In this document: piece by piece, positions 44,273 to 52,435 of the stretch
Layout of the letters: every line of letters starts with the position of its first letter
How positions within the stretch are numbered: the stretch's first letter is position 1
Assembly: GCF_001623875.1 (NCBI RefSeq)
Contig: NZ_LWAE01000002.1
Coordinates: 744,001-808,000, forward strand
From: Clostridium magnum DSM 2767
GTDB lineage: Bacteria > Bacillota > Clostridia > Clostridiales > Clostridiaceae
DNA: 64,000 nt
Reading direction: 5' to 3'
Translations under genes and position numbers: made by a program
The notes under the pieces: model-generated
Database searches by the model: none
Told to the model about the DNA's origin: nothing
What the model saw: only the letters and a program-made list of their open reading frames with translations

Positions 44273-45610
44273 ATGAGTAGCGTAACATATTTAGTTCTTT
44301 GTCTGCTTGTTTCTATTGCTTTAATTATATTTCTTATTATGAAAACAAAGTTGAGTGCATTTATAGCATTGACTGTATCCGGGTTGACACTTGGTATTTT
44401 AGCAGGTATGCCCCTTGATCAAATTGCAGTTTCATTTCAGAAAGGTATGGGGAATACTTTAGGATTCCTAGCCACTGTTCTGGGTCTTGGAACAATTCTT
44501 GGAAAGATGCTAGAGATTTCAGGTGGAGCACAGCGTCTTTCAAAAACATTAATCGGAGCCTTTGGTGAAAAAAGAACTCATTGGGCAATGATGGTTGTAG
44601 CCTTTATATGTGGTATACCCGTATTTCTTCAAGTTGGTTTGGTTTTATTGATGCCAGTAATATTTAGTGTTGCTCGTCAAACAAAGATGTCCCTTGTTAA
44701 AATCGGGGTTCCTGTTGCAACTACTTTAACGGTAGTTCATTGCATGGTACCACCACATCCTGCTGCTTTAGCAATTGTGGGCATACTTAAGGCTGATGTT
44801 GGAACCGTTATCATGTGGTCGTTAATTGTAGGATTACCTGCCGCAATGATTGGAGGACCTATTTTTGGTAATATTATTTCAAAATATGTTAAGACTAATG
44901 CTTCAAATGAACTTTTTAAGGACGAGCTTATACCAGATGAAAAGCTTCCAAAATTCGGAATAACACTATTTACAATACTTTTACCAATGATAATCATGGT
45001 ATTAAAAACCATTGTTGAATTAATAGCTCCTAAAAATGCCCCATATGCACCGTTTGTTTCATTTGTGGGAAATCCAATAACAGCACTTTTAATTTCTGTA
45101 ATCTTCTCATATTTTAGTCTTGGTTTTTCAAGAGGTTTGAAAAAGGAAGACATATTGAAGCTAACTGACAGTTGCTTTGGACCTGTAGCAGGCATACTGC
45201 TAGTTATAGGTGCAGGTGGAGCATTTAATCAGGTGCTTCAGGACAGTGGAATAGGAAAGGTACTTGGAACTGTTCTTGCAAACCTAAATATGAATCTTAT
45301 AGTTTTAGCATGGGTGGTTGCTCTTGTAATGAGAGCTACTGTGGGTTCTGGTACTGTTGCAATGATGACCGCAGCTGGCATAATTTTACCCCTTTTAGCT
45401 AATTATCCTGGAGTTAATCCAGCAATTGTATGTGTAGCTATTGGTGCAGGGGCAATTGGATTGTCTCATGTAAATGACTCAGGATTCTGGACAGTTAAAG
45501 AATTCTACGGAATGACAGTACAAGATGCATTAAAGTGTTATACAACAACTACTACCATTGCATCAGTTGTTGCCTTGATAGGAACACTGATTTTAAGTAA
45601 CTTTGTTTAA
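44273..45610 (+). CDS. GntP-family sugar-acid permease
   Basis: 445 residues, about 12 membrane helices of the gluconate:H+ symporter family. Hallmarks are LGTILGKMLEISGGAQRL, GIPVFLQVGLVLLMPV, VPPHPAA, VGSGTVAMMTAAGI and GAIGLSHVNDSGFW. It would import the four-carbon sugar acid used by the two upstream enzymes. It lies 31 bases after the kinase gene with a TAGGAGGG site, and a terminator closes the cluster. Confidence 0.93.
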   Translation: MSSVTYLVLCLLVSIALIIFLIMKTKLSAFIALTVSGLTLGILAGMPLDQIAVSFQKGMGNTLGFLATVLGLGTILGKMLEISGGAQRLSKTLIGAFGEKRTHWAMMVVAFICGIPVFLQVGLVLLMPVIFSVARQTKMSLVKIGVPVATTLTVVHCMVPPHPAALAIVGILKADVGTVIMWSLIVGLPAAMIGGPIFGNIISKYVKTNASNELFKDELIPDEKLPKFGITLFTILLPMIIMVLKTIVELIAPKNAPYAPFVSFVGNPITALLISVIFSYFSLGFSRGLKKEDILKLTDSCFGPVAGILLVIGAGGAFNQVLQDSGIGKVLGTVLANLNMNLIVLAWVVALVMRATVGSGTVAMMTAAGIILPLLANYPGVNPAIVCVAIGAGAIGLSHVNDSGFWTVKEFYGMTVQDALKCYTTTTTIASVVALIGTLILSNFV

Positions 45611-45633
45611 TTTTAAAAAGTAATATTTGGATA

Positions 45634-45690
45634 GAAACCAGGTTACCTAATTTAGTATTCTAGGTAATTTGGTTTCTGTTTTTTTATTTT
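45634..45690 (+). terminator. Terminator of the sugar-acid cluster
   Basis: GAAACCAGGTTACCTA and TAGGTAATTTGGTTTC pair with a mismatch around an 11-base loop, followed by a TGTTTTTTTATTTT tract. Confidence 0.9.
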
Positions 45691-45714
45691 AATAAAAAGT
45701 ACCTAAAGGATAAA

Positions 45715-45873
45715 ATGCAGGAATTGCAAGATATCAGGGGATTAGTAGAATTTTATGAACAGGTGTATTTATATAGCATGTTACTTTTAGTTATGAGTAT
45801 AAAGAATAATGAGGCAGCTGCAGATTCATCAAGAAGTGAAGAATCTACTGCTGAAAATGGAGTAAATTTATAA
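45715..45873 (+). CDS. Small open frame of 52 residues, possibly a relic
   Basis: An ATG follows AAAGGATAAA. The product begins MQELQDIRGLVEFYEQVYLY and ends in an acidic, Ser-rich stretch (SRSEESTAENGVNL). It stands between the terminator of the sugar-acid cluster and the sugar-symporter relic. The Ser/Glu-rich tail reads like the end of a longer protein. It could be a real small gene or a fused remnant; I cannot name it. Confidence 0.3.
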   Translation: MQELQDIRGLVEFYEQVYLYSMLLLVMSIKNNEAAADSSRSEESTAENGVNL

Positions 45874-45929
45874 TTATAATTTAAGAAAGCACCAGTTGAA
45901 CTGGCGCTAGAGACTTTTAATTAACCTTC

Positions 45930-46314
45930 TTGCCATTATTAGTTGATCGAATTGTTGACTCACTTGATGCGCCTATTTGGGGATTGATTATTGATCACAC
46001 CCACTCAAATTATGGGCAAAGTAGACCTTGGGTTTCTTTGGCTATCGGTACCATTTTCACTCTTTATGGTTCTTTCATTTATCACACCAGATTTCTCTAC
46101 AGGACAAAAGGCAATTTATGCGATGATTACATATCTTATAACAGGTATTCTTTATACAGGAATATCAACACCAATTATCGCAATTTTGCTAAATTTAGGT
46201 AATGATTCTAATGACCGTGTTCAGCTTAACTCCTACCGAATGATTGGAGGTAATTTAGGTTATTTTGTGACTGCTTCCTTCACATTACCGCTTGTTGAGT
46301 TCTTTGGTAAATGA
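45930..46314 (+). pseudogene. GPH-family (MelB-like) sugar symporter relic
   Basis: The stretch VDRIVDSLDAPIWGLIIDHTHSNYGQSRPW matches the D-x-x-x-G-x-x-x-D-R/H-T..G..RPW motif of glycoside-pentoside-hexuronide symporters. The frame shifts near 46028 and continues as FLWLSVPFSLFMVLSFITPDFSTGQKAIYAMITYLITGILYTGIS in outline, then NDRVQLNSYRMIGGNLGYF to a stop at 46314. About 125 of some 450 residues remain; both ends and the frame are lost. Non-functional. Confidence 0.85.
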
Positions 46315-46352
46315 AATAGGCTGTAGATATGACCTAAAGGGGTTACTATATT

Positions 46353-46388
46353 AGTGCTTTCAGTATATATAAGCTGAAGGCACTTTTT
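46353..46388 (+). terminator. Terminator after the symporter relic
   Basis: AGTGCTTTCAG and CTGAAGGCACT form a stem with one non-canonical pair, followed by TTTTT. Confidence 0.8.
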
Positions 46389-46454
46389 ATATTTCTATGA
46401 CAAAATATAAAAGTGCCTTCTTAGTAAAATCAATGGAAAAGATACATTTCAATA

Positions 46455-46592
46455 ACTAAAAGTGGTATTGATGTACTTAATGAAGCATTACCCTTATAGA
46501 ATAATGCGCAGATTGTTATAGAACAGGGAATTGGTGAAGAGAAATTCAAGGAATTTTTAAATACTTTAGCCTATATACAAAAACTTATTTAG
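46455..46592 (+). pseudogene. MarR-family regulator C-terminal relic
   Basis: In one frame the DNA reads TKSGIDVLNEALPL, a TAG stop, NNAQIVIEQGIGEEKFKEFLNTLAYIQKLI and a stop. This is the end of a MarR regulator (wing to C-terminal dimer helix, 'T..G...L..A.P......I..G......L...L..I'). The DNA-binding part and the start are missing. Short, so confidence is moderate. Confidence 0.55.
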
Positions 46593-46650
46593 TTAGTATA
46601 GATATAATTAAATATTTATATTCATCGAGAAAAATATGCATAAGATTAGT

Positions 46651-46690
46651 AAAAATTCGCTAGACAAATAAATTGTTTAGCGAATTTTTA
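46651..46690 (-). terminator. Terminator of the MerR regulator gene
   Basis: AAAAATTCGCTAGACAA and TTGTTTAGCGAATTTTT form a 17-bp stem with one mismatch, two bases beyond the minus-strand stop codon; a T-run follows on that strand. Confidence 0.88.
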
Positions 46691-46692
46691 TT

Positions 46693-47508
46693 TTATTTTT
46701 TAGTTATTGGAAAATATACCTCAGTTACAAATTCATCGGGGCTGCAATTAGATTCAGGACCCTTAATATATTTGTCAAAAGGAGCACCAGTTATTTCATA
46801 GGAATTTTTAGAAATCCAATCTGTAAGTTCAGCATAAGCTTCACCAATCTCACTGTATGGACCTACAAATGTAGTATGGGCAAATAATCCACCTTTTAAA
46901 ATTCTTGTTTTTATAGCAGGGTTTTGTAGTTCTTTATTCACAGGTATACAAACCTCTAAATCTGCATTAGTTTCATCAAAATCTTCATCATAATAAAGTG
47001 TCATTATATTTCCGCAAATTTTAAGGTTGTTTCTATATATATTTTCAAAAACTTTTCCGATTAAGTTTCCTATATTATCCATTGATATTCTGTTTCTTAA
47101 ACTTAAAACTAATGTATCCTCTAAAGTATAAGTTGAAATTTCAAAAATTCTCTTATAAGTCATTATATCATCGCCTTTCTTCAATTTCTCTATGGAATCT
47201 TTTAATTCAAGTAAAATATTGTTACTATACTCTATTTCTTTAGTAATATGATTTACTTGTTTTTGTAATAAATCCTTTAAGGTTTCATTGCTTTTATCCT
47301 GAATGATTTGCTTTATTTCATCTAAAGAAAATTTGTATATTTTAAGTTTGTTTATCCTTAATATATCTTTAATTTGATTTTTTTCATAATACCTATATTG
47401 ATTCTCTGGATTAACAAAGCTAGGTTTTATTAAACTAATTTTATCATAGTCTCTAAGGGTTTTAGTTGAAACTTTTCCGATTTTCGAAAATTGTCCTATA
47501 GTATACAT
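46693..47508 (-). CDS. MerR-family regulator with GyrI-like effector domain
   Basis: About 271 residues. N-terminal MYTIGQFSKIGKVSTKTLRDYDKISLIKP..NQYRYYEKNQI is the MerR winged helix, then the dimer coiled coil (about 75-115). The C-terminal 155 residues are a GyrI-like/BmrR-type drug- or ligand-binding domain (AHTTFVGPYSEIGEAYAELTDWISKNSYEITGAPFDKYIKGPES in outline, ending EVYFPITKK). ATG at 47508 has AGGAGG 7 bases before it. Its own promoter carries a MerR-type operator (47551-47581), so it is probably autoregulated. No efflux gene is next to it. Confidence 0.9.
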   Translation of the reverse strand: MYTIGQFSKIGKVSTKTLRDYDKISLIKPSFVNPENQYRYYEKNQIKDILRINKLKIYKFSLDEIKQIIQDKSNETLKDLLQKQVNHITKEIEYSNNILLELKDSIEKLKKGDDIMTYKRIFEISTYTLEDTLVLSLRNRISMDNIGNLIGKVFENIYRNNLKICGNIMTLYYDEDFDETNADLEVCIPVNKELQNPAIKTRILKGGLFAHTTFVGPYSEIGEAYAELTDWISKNSYEITGAPFDKYIKGPESNCSPDEFVTEVYFPITKK

Positions 47509-47550
47509 TATTGAACCTCCTATTTTTTTCACTTCGAAGAGATTAATTTC

Positions 47551-47581
47551 ATTTTAAACTTTAACATAAGGTTAAAGTCAA
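47551..47581 (-). promoter_or_regulatory. MerR-type promoter with 19-bp spacer and operator dyad
   Basis: Read on the minus strand: TTGACT at 47581-47576, a 19-base spacer, then TAAAAT at 47556-47551. The spacer is filled by the dyad ACTTTAAC-CTTAT-GTTAAAGT (47578-47558). Over-long spacers with a central dyad are the mark of MerR-regulated promoters, which the regulator untwists. It lies 43 bases before the regulator's start codon. Confidence 0.8.
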
Positions 47582-47779
47582 TATTTTTATAAAAAAATAT
47601 TGACTCAATTATAAAGAATTTATTAAAAAAACTAAGAGTATGAATGGTATAAGGAATTTATGCTTTTCCTTTTTTCATTATGCGATTTCAGCAGGGTATA
47701 GTTATTAATATATATTCTATTATGAGAAAAAATGTTATATAATAAGGATTAATGTCAATTTTATGTAAAGAGGTTTTTT

Positions 47780-49537
47780 ATGAAAAAAGTTTTTGTTAAA
47801 GTTATAGTTGTATTTTTGATAATAACTGTAGGAATAATGACATTTTTAGATGAAGAAAGAATTGCAAACTTAAAAGCACATAAAGGCATATTAAATTTAA
47901 ATCAATGGAATTTTGAAAAACAAGGAATTGTAAATCTAGATGGTCAGTGGGAGATTTATGATAATAAGCTTTTAGAGCCAAAAGAGTTAAGTGGTGAGAA
48001 ACCAGACGGATATTTTAATATTCCAGGATCTCTAAAAAAAGAATTAAATGGCAGAACTACAGGGTACATGACATTAAGATTAAAGATATACGCTAAAGAT
48101 GAAATAGTTTATGGATTAAGAATTAGTAGATTATTATCCGCTTCAAAAGTATGGGTTAATGGAATTTTGCAGGGGCAAGCTGGAAAAGTAGGAACGAGTT
48201 TTCAGGATGAACAAGCTATCTACCTGCCAGTATATTCATATTTTCCAGCTGAGTCTGGATTAATAGATATAGTAATTGAAGTCTCAAATTTTAGGGATGT
48301 TTTTCCTGTAATTAAATCCATGGAATTTGGTACTAAAACACAGATAATGAATAGATTTTTATTATCGGTATTTATTGATTCCATTATAATAGGTGCACTC
48401 TTAATTATTCAGTTATTATTCTTATTCCTTTATAAAAGACGCAGAGAAAATAAGGCCTTTCTATATTTTGCTATCTTATGTTTATTTATTCAGTTAAGAT
48501 GTTTATTTTTAAATGAAAGAATAATTGTACATGTTTTTCCTAATATGCCCTATGAATTACTAAGTAAAACTGCAGCACTTACTTATTATCTATGGATCCC
48601 TGTGTATGTCATATTTTTAAAAGAACAATTTATAAGTCTTTCAAAAAAAATAATTCTTGTTTCTTCAATTTTTGGAGTAGCCTTTGGTATCATATGCCTG
48701 ATAACTAATAATGTGTTCTATGATAGACTTGCTTTTTCAGGGGAAGCAATATTATTTATTATATTATTGATGATTTTGAGGTTTTTATCAGAAAAAGTAA
48801 GACTTAAAGAAAAAAACTCTCTTATATCTCTAATTGCATATATAATTTTAATTGTGACAGCTTTTAATGATATACTGGTAAGTAATGGAATGATTTATAG
48901 GAAGTACTTATTTCAAATAGGTATGTTCATGTTTGCAGTTCTTGAAACCTATATACTTTCGGTAAAATATTCTGATGAAATAAATAAGTCTCAGGAATTA
49001 GAAGCTAAGAATAGGATTATATATGAAAAATCCATAAGGGACAGTTTGACTGGAGTATATAACAGAAATTATATTGATAAAATTATTGATGACATGATGG
49101 ATAATTATTTAAATAATAACAAAAAATTTAGTGTAATCATGTTTGATATTGATCATTTTAAATCCATTAATGATAGTTATGGTCATTTATATGGAGATAA
49201 GGTAATTATAAAAGTAGCGGAACTTATAAAAGAAAATCTAAGATACATGGACTATGTAGGTAGATATGGTGGAGAAGAATTTATAGTTATTCTTAGTAAT
49301 ACTGATGTAAAAAAAGCATTTGAAATAGCTGACAATATAAGACACAGCATAGAGGATTTTGTTTGGGAACATAAATCAAAGATAACAGTAAGTGGTGGAG
49401 TATATGAAAATATTTCAGATAAAAAGACTGAAGTCATAGAAAATGCAGACAAGCTACTGTATCTTGCAAAGGCAAGAGGAAGAAATCAAGTTTGCTCACC
49501 TTTAATACAAGATATAGCAAGCTCAGGCAAACCTTAA
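47780..49537 (+). CDS. 7TMR-DISM membrane diguanylate cyclase
   Basis: 585 residues. An N-terminal helix, an extracellular beta-rich carbohydrate-binding-like domain (about 40-185, with LDGQWEIYDN and VWVNGILQGQAGKVG), seven membrane helices (about 195-395) and a cytoplasmic GGDEF domain (about 415-575). The catalytic motif is RYGGEEF with DSLTGVYNRN and FDIDHFKSINDSYGH. The I-site RYMD is intact five residues before it, so product inhibition is expected, unlike in the other GGDEF proteins of this window. It is divergent from the MerR regulator gene. Confidence 0.92.
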   Translation: MKKVFVKVIVVFLIITVGIMTFLDEERIANLKAHKGILNLNQWNFEKQGIVNLDGQWEIYDNKLLEPKELSGEKPDGYFNIPGSLKKELNGRTTGYMTLRLKIYAKDEIVYGLRISRLLSASKVWVNGILQGQAGKVGTSFQDEQAIYLPVYSYFPAESGLIDIVIEVSNFRDVFPVIKSMEFGTKTQIMNRFLLSVFIDSIIIGALLIIQLLFLFLYKRRRENKAFLYFAILCLFIQLRCLFLNERIIVHVFPNMPYELLSKTAALTYYLWIPVYVIFLKEQFISLSKKIILVSSIFGVAFGIICLITNNVFYDRLAFSGEAILFIILLMILRFLSEKVRLKEKNSLISLIAYIILIVTAFNDILVSNGMIYRKYLFQIGMFMFAVLETYILSVKYSDEINKSQELEAKNRIIYEKSIRDSLTGVYNRNYIDKIIDDMMDNYLNNNKKFSVIMFDIDHFKSINDSYGHLYGDKVIIKVAELIKENLRYMDYVGRYGGEEFIVILSNTDVKKAFEIADNIRHSIEDFVWEHKSKITVSGGVYENISDKKTEVIENADKLLYLAKARGRNQVCSPLIQDIASSGKP

Positions 49538-49542
49538 CAAAC

Positions 49543-49619
49543 ATTTTAAACTTATTTTATAATTCTTTATAAAATTTTTAAAATTGCTTTAAAAGATTTT
49601 TAATCTCTGTCTTTATAAT
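49543..49619 (+). promoter_or_regulatory. Six 11-bp phased repeats before a TATAAT box
   Basis: Starting at 49543, 49554, 49565, 49576, 49587 and 49598, consecutive 11-base units read ATTTTAAACTT, ATTTTATAATT, CTTTATAAAAT, TTTTAAAATTG, CTTTAAAAGAT and TTTTAATCTCT. Each has TTTWAA or TTTWTAA at the same phase. A TATAAT hexamer is at 49614-49619, 65 bases before the His-rich gene's start codon. Runs of 11-bp direct repeats next to the -10 box are how OmpR/PhoB-family response regulators bind; a regulator of this family is encoded at 51647. AT-rich background makes chance matches easier, so this is a prediction. Confidence 0.5.
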
Positions 49620-49683
49620 GAACTCATAACAACAAGGACATCAAATCATAATATCCTTGCAAAAATATTAGGAGGTCATATTA

Positions 49684-50325
49684 ATGAACAAGATTAAACT
49701 TTTATATGATGTATTTAAAACTATGAAGGAAAAAGAATCATTCAATGTAAACATTAAATTAGATGCAGTAAAGGGCGAAGAAAAAGTATTATCATTCTCT
49801 AACGAATTTAATACTAACACAACTACTGGGGAATCAAAGGCTAAAATAAACAGTGAATTTAATTGTGATGGAAAGAAAGTAAAACATGAAAGCAACACAG
49901 AATTTAACATGAAGGATTGTAAACATCACAAATTCCACCATCATATGGGTCATCATGCTATGGGATGTTGTGAACATGGAGGGATAAAGGCAAAACTTTC
50001 AAAAATTACTTTTATACTTAATATCTTAAATAATCTTAAAGCTGAAGAAAAGGACGGAATATCTATATTATCTCTTAACTTAAAGGATATAATCAATGAA
50101 ATCAAAGATCAACATAAAGATTTAGCTGAACACCATAAAAATTTCCATACTCAAGAGATGGGTGAATATCATAAGCACTGTGATTTTATTAAAGAATTAC
50201 TCTGCTCTGAAAATAGTGATGCTGAGTTAAATATATACATTAATAAAAATAATGAAGTAGAAAAAATAGAAGTTAGTGCTAAAGGTGAAAATAGTCTAGA
50301 TGCTTTAGTAAACTTCAATTGGTAA
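49684..50325 (+). CDS. His/Cys-rich cytoplasmic protein, unknown function
   Basis: 213 residues, no signal peptide or membrane segment. The N-terminal 70 residues are a beta-rich repeat with Ser/Thr/Asn-rich strands. Residues 76-100 are a dense metal-ligand cluster (CKHHKFHHHMGHHAMGCC followed by EHGG). The middle is helical with more His (DQHKDLAEHHKNFHTQ..YHKHCDF), and the C-terminal strand pair ends GENSLDALVNFNW. The cluster suggests binding of Ni, Zn, Cu or Co. Its promoter carries phased repeats and its gene is followed by a terminator, then a two-component system. RBS TAGGAGGT. I do not recognise the family. Confidence 0.8.
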   Translation: MNKIKLLYDVFKTMKEKESFNVNIKLDAVKGEEKVLSFSNEFNTNTTTGESKAKINSEFNCDGKKVKHESNTEFNMKDCKHHKFHHHMGHHAMGCCEHGGIKAKLSKITFILNILNNLKAEEKDGISILSLNLKDIINEIKDQHKDLAEHHKNFHTQEMGEYHKHCDFIKELLCSENSDAELNIYINKNNEVEKIEVSAKGENSLDALVNFNW

Positions 50326-50331
50326 ATGCGC

Positions 50332-50371
50332 ATGGGTGTAAGCTAAATTTTACACCCATTATTTTATTTTA
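50332..50371 (+). terminator. Terminator between the His-rich gene and the two-component system
   Basis: ATGGGTGTAA and TTACACCCAT form a perfect 10-bp stem with an 8-base loop, followed by TATTTTATTTT. It separates the transcripts or attenuates read-through. Confidence 0.85.
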
Positions 50372-50425
50372 AGTAAGAGTATATTGTGGTAATATTAGTG
50401 TAATTAAATTTTAAAGGTGGTATAT

Positions 50426-51604
50426 ATGAGCATTTTGAAAAAGAATAAAAGTGAATTTCACAAGCGGTGGCATATAAAACACCGTAGATGGCGTGAAATG
50501 CATGATAAAAAGCATGAGCATTTATATGAAATTCATAAGATACACCAAAAGCACAAAAATGAATTTAACTTATGTCATAAATATTTGATATGGCTTCGTC
50601 CAATGGCCCTTCTTATTAATATATTTATAATTTACTTAATCTTTAAGGTAGTAGGAATTAAGGCTATAACCATGTTTTTTGCAGCAATATTTACTGCTAA
50701 GGAGATAGCACATTTATATATATACTGGCGGTTAGAAAAAAGAATTATGAAGCCTATCGAAAGCTTAAAAACCGGAGTAGAGCAAATTGCTAAGGGAAAC
50801 TATGAGGTTAGAATTGAAAAAGAAGTTTATAACGAAATTGGTATTTTAATAGATGAATTTAATGAAATGGCTGAGAGATTAGAGCAAGGGGAAAGGTTAA
50901 AAAAAGAATATGAAGAAAATAGAAAGACTCTTATAGCAAACATATCTCATGATTTAAAAACTCCAATTACCTCAATAAATGGATATGTTGAAGCTATATT
51001 AGATGGAGTTGCTAATTCCCCTGATACAATAAATAGTTACCTTAAAACAATTCATAATAATATAGATTATATAAATAGACTCATTGATGATTTATTTTTA
51101 TTTTCAAAACTTGATATGCAAAAGTTAGATTTTAAATTTGAAAAAGTAAAGATAAAACCTTTTATGCGTGATCTCATGGAAGAGTTTGCATTTGTGTTAG
51201 GTGAAAAAAATATTAATTTTAGTTTTACTGATAGAATAGAAAGAGAAGTAGAAGTTAATATAGACGGAAAAAGGATATATCAAACTATAAGAAATATTAT
51301 AGGAAATGCTGTTAAATATGGTCATGAAGAAAATTTAGCGATTTCTATTGAGTTAAAAGATGAGACAGATCATGTAAGGATTAACATCAGTGACAATGGT
51401 CCGGGCATAGCCGAGGATAAACTTTCTTATGTATTTGATAGGTTTTATCGTATAGATACAGAAAGAACAAAAGACTTAATGAGTACAGGACTTGGACTAG
51501 CAATTGCTAAGGAAATGGTAGAAGCCCATGGTGGAAGAATTTCTGTTTGGAGCTCTTTGTCAGAAGGTAGTACTTTCTCAATAGAGCTTTCTATAGCAAT
51601 TTAA
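50426..51604 (+). CDS. Sensor histidine kinase with His-rich N-terminus
   Basis: About 392 residues. The first 55 residues contain ten His among basic residues (FHKRWHIKHRRWREMHDKK, then HEHLYEIHKIHQKHK). Two membrane helices follow (about 57-75 and 80-98) with hardly any outside loop, then a HAMP-like linker (KPIESLKTGVEQIAKGNYEVRI), HisKA (ANISHDLKTPITSINGY, with the phospho-His) and a HATPase with DNGPGIAEDKLSYVFDRFYR and TGLGLAIAKEMVEAHGG. The topology is that of intramembrane-sensing kinases, so the His cluster would face the cytoplasm. It pairs with the regulator at 51647. The ATG at 50426 has AAAGGTGG upstream. Confidence 0.92.
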   Translation: MSILKKNKSEFHKRWHIKHRRWREMHDKKHEHLYEIHKIHQKHKNEFNLCHKYLIWLRPMALLINIFIIYLIFKVVGIKAITMFFAAIFTAKEIAHLYIYWRLEKRIMKPIESLKTGVEQIAKGNYEVRIEKEVYNEIGILIDEFNEMAERLEQGERLKKEYEENRKTLIANISHDLKTPITSINGYVEAILDGVANSPDTINSYLKTIHNNIDYINRLIDDLFLFSKLDMQKLDFKFEKVKIKPFMRDLMEEFAFVLGEKNINFSFTDRIEREVEVNIDGKRIYQTIRNIIGNAVKYGHEENLAISIELKDETDHVRINISDNGPGIAEDKLSYVFDRFYRIDTERTKDLMSTGLGLAIAKEMVEAHGGRISVWSSLSEGSTFSIELSIAI

Positions 51605-51646
51605 TGATGATGTAGAGCGTGATGGTACAAGGAAGGAGATGTTTTT

Positions 51647-52333
51647 GTGAAACAAGTTTTGATAATTGAAGATGATAATAATATTGCAGCGTTAGAGAGA
51701 GATTATCTTCAATTAAACGGATTTAAGGTAGATATAGAGCAAGAGGGAGTATCAGGATTAAAAAAAGCTCTACTTGGTATTTATGACGTAGTTGTAGTAG
51801 ACCTAATGTTACCTGGTAAAGACGGATATGGGATAGTAAAAGAAATTAGAGATAAATTTGAAATTCCTATTATAATTGTATCTGCTAAAAATGAAGATAT
51901 AGACAAAATAAGAGGTTTAGGCTTTGGGGCAGATGATTATTTAACTAAACCCTTTAGCCCAGCAGAATTAGTTGCAAGGATAAAATCTCACATTATAAGA
52001 TATGAACGTCTATCAGGTAAGAAAGTTGCTTTAGAGCTTATTAGCCATAAAGCTATGGAAATCCAAACAGATTCTCATAAAGTATTTGTTAATGGTAAGG
52101 AAGTTTTACTTACAACAAAAGAATATGAATTATTGGTTTTTCTAGCCTCAAATCCTAATATAGTTTTTACAAAGGACCAAATATTTAGTAATATTTGGGG
52201 TGAAGACTATTGTGGCGACACAGCTACTGTGGCAGTACACATACAAAAGCTTAGAAAAAAAATAGAAAAAGATTCTGGGAATCCTGATTATATTGAAACT
52301 ATATGGGGTACAGGGTACAGGTTTAATTCATAA
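51647..52333 (+). CDS. OmpR-family response regulator
   Basis: 228 residues. Receiver domain: IIEDDNNIA (acidic pocket), VVVDLMLPGKDGYG (phospho-Asp), VSAKNEDIDKIRGLGFGADDYLTKPF (Thr/Ser switch, Lys). The C-terminal winged helix has LTTKEYELLVFLASNPN, SNIWGEDY and TVAVHIQKLRKKIE..YIETIWGTGYRF. GTG start with AAGGAG upstream, 42 bases after the kinase gene. Predicted to be phosphorylated by that kinase and to bind direct repeats; the repeats at 49543 are a candidate target. Confidence 0.95.
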   Translation: MKQVLIIEDDNNIAALERDYLQLNGFKVDIEQEGVSGLKKALLGIYDVVVVDLMLPGKDGYGIVKEIRDKFEIPIIIVSAKNEDIDKIRGLGFGADDYLTKPFSPAELVARIKSHIIRYERLSGKKVALELISHKAMEIQTDSHKVFVNGKEVLLTTKEYELLVFLASNPNIVFTKDQIFSNIWGEDYCGDTATVAVHIQKLRKKIEKDSGNPDYIETIWGTGYRFNS

Positions 52334-52435
52334 TTTATCAAGAGGAATAACTGCTAAAATTTTAAAAGAAACAGTTCCATCAACATCTTTAGTTGAGATA
52401 GTAGTTTCTTCATATGATATTCTTTTTTAGATATA

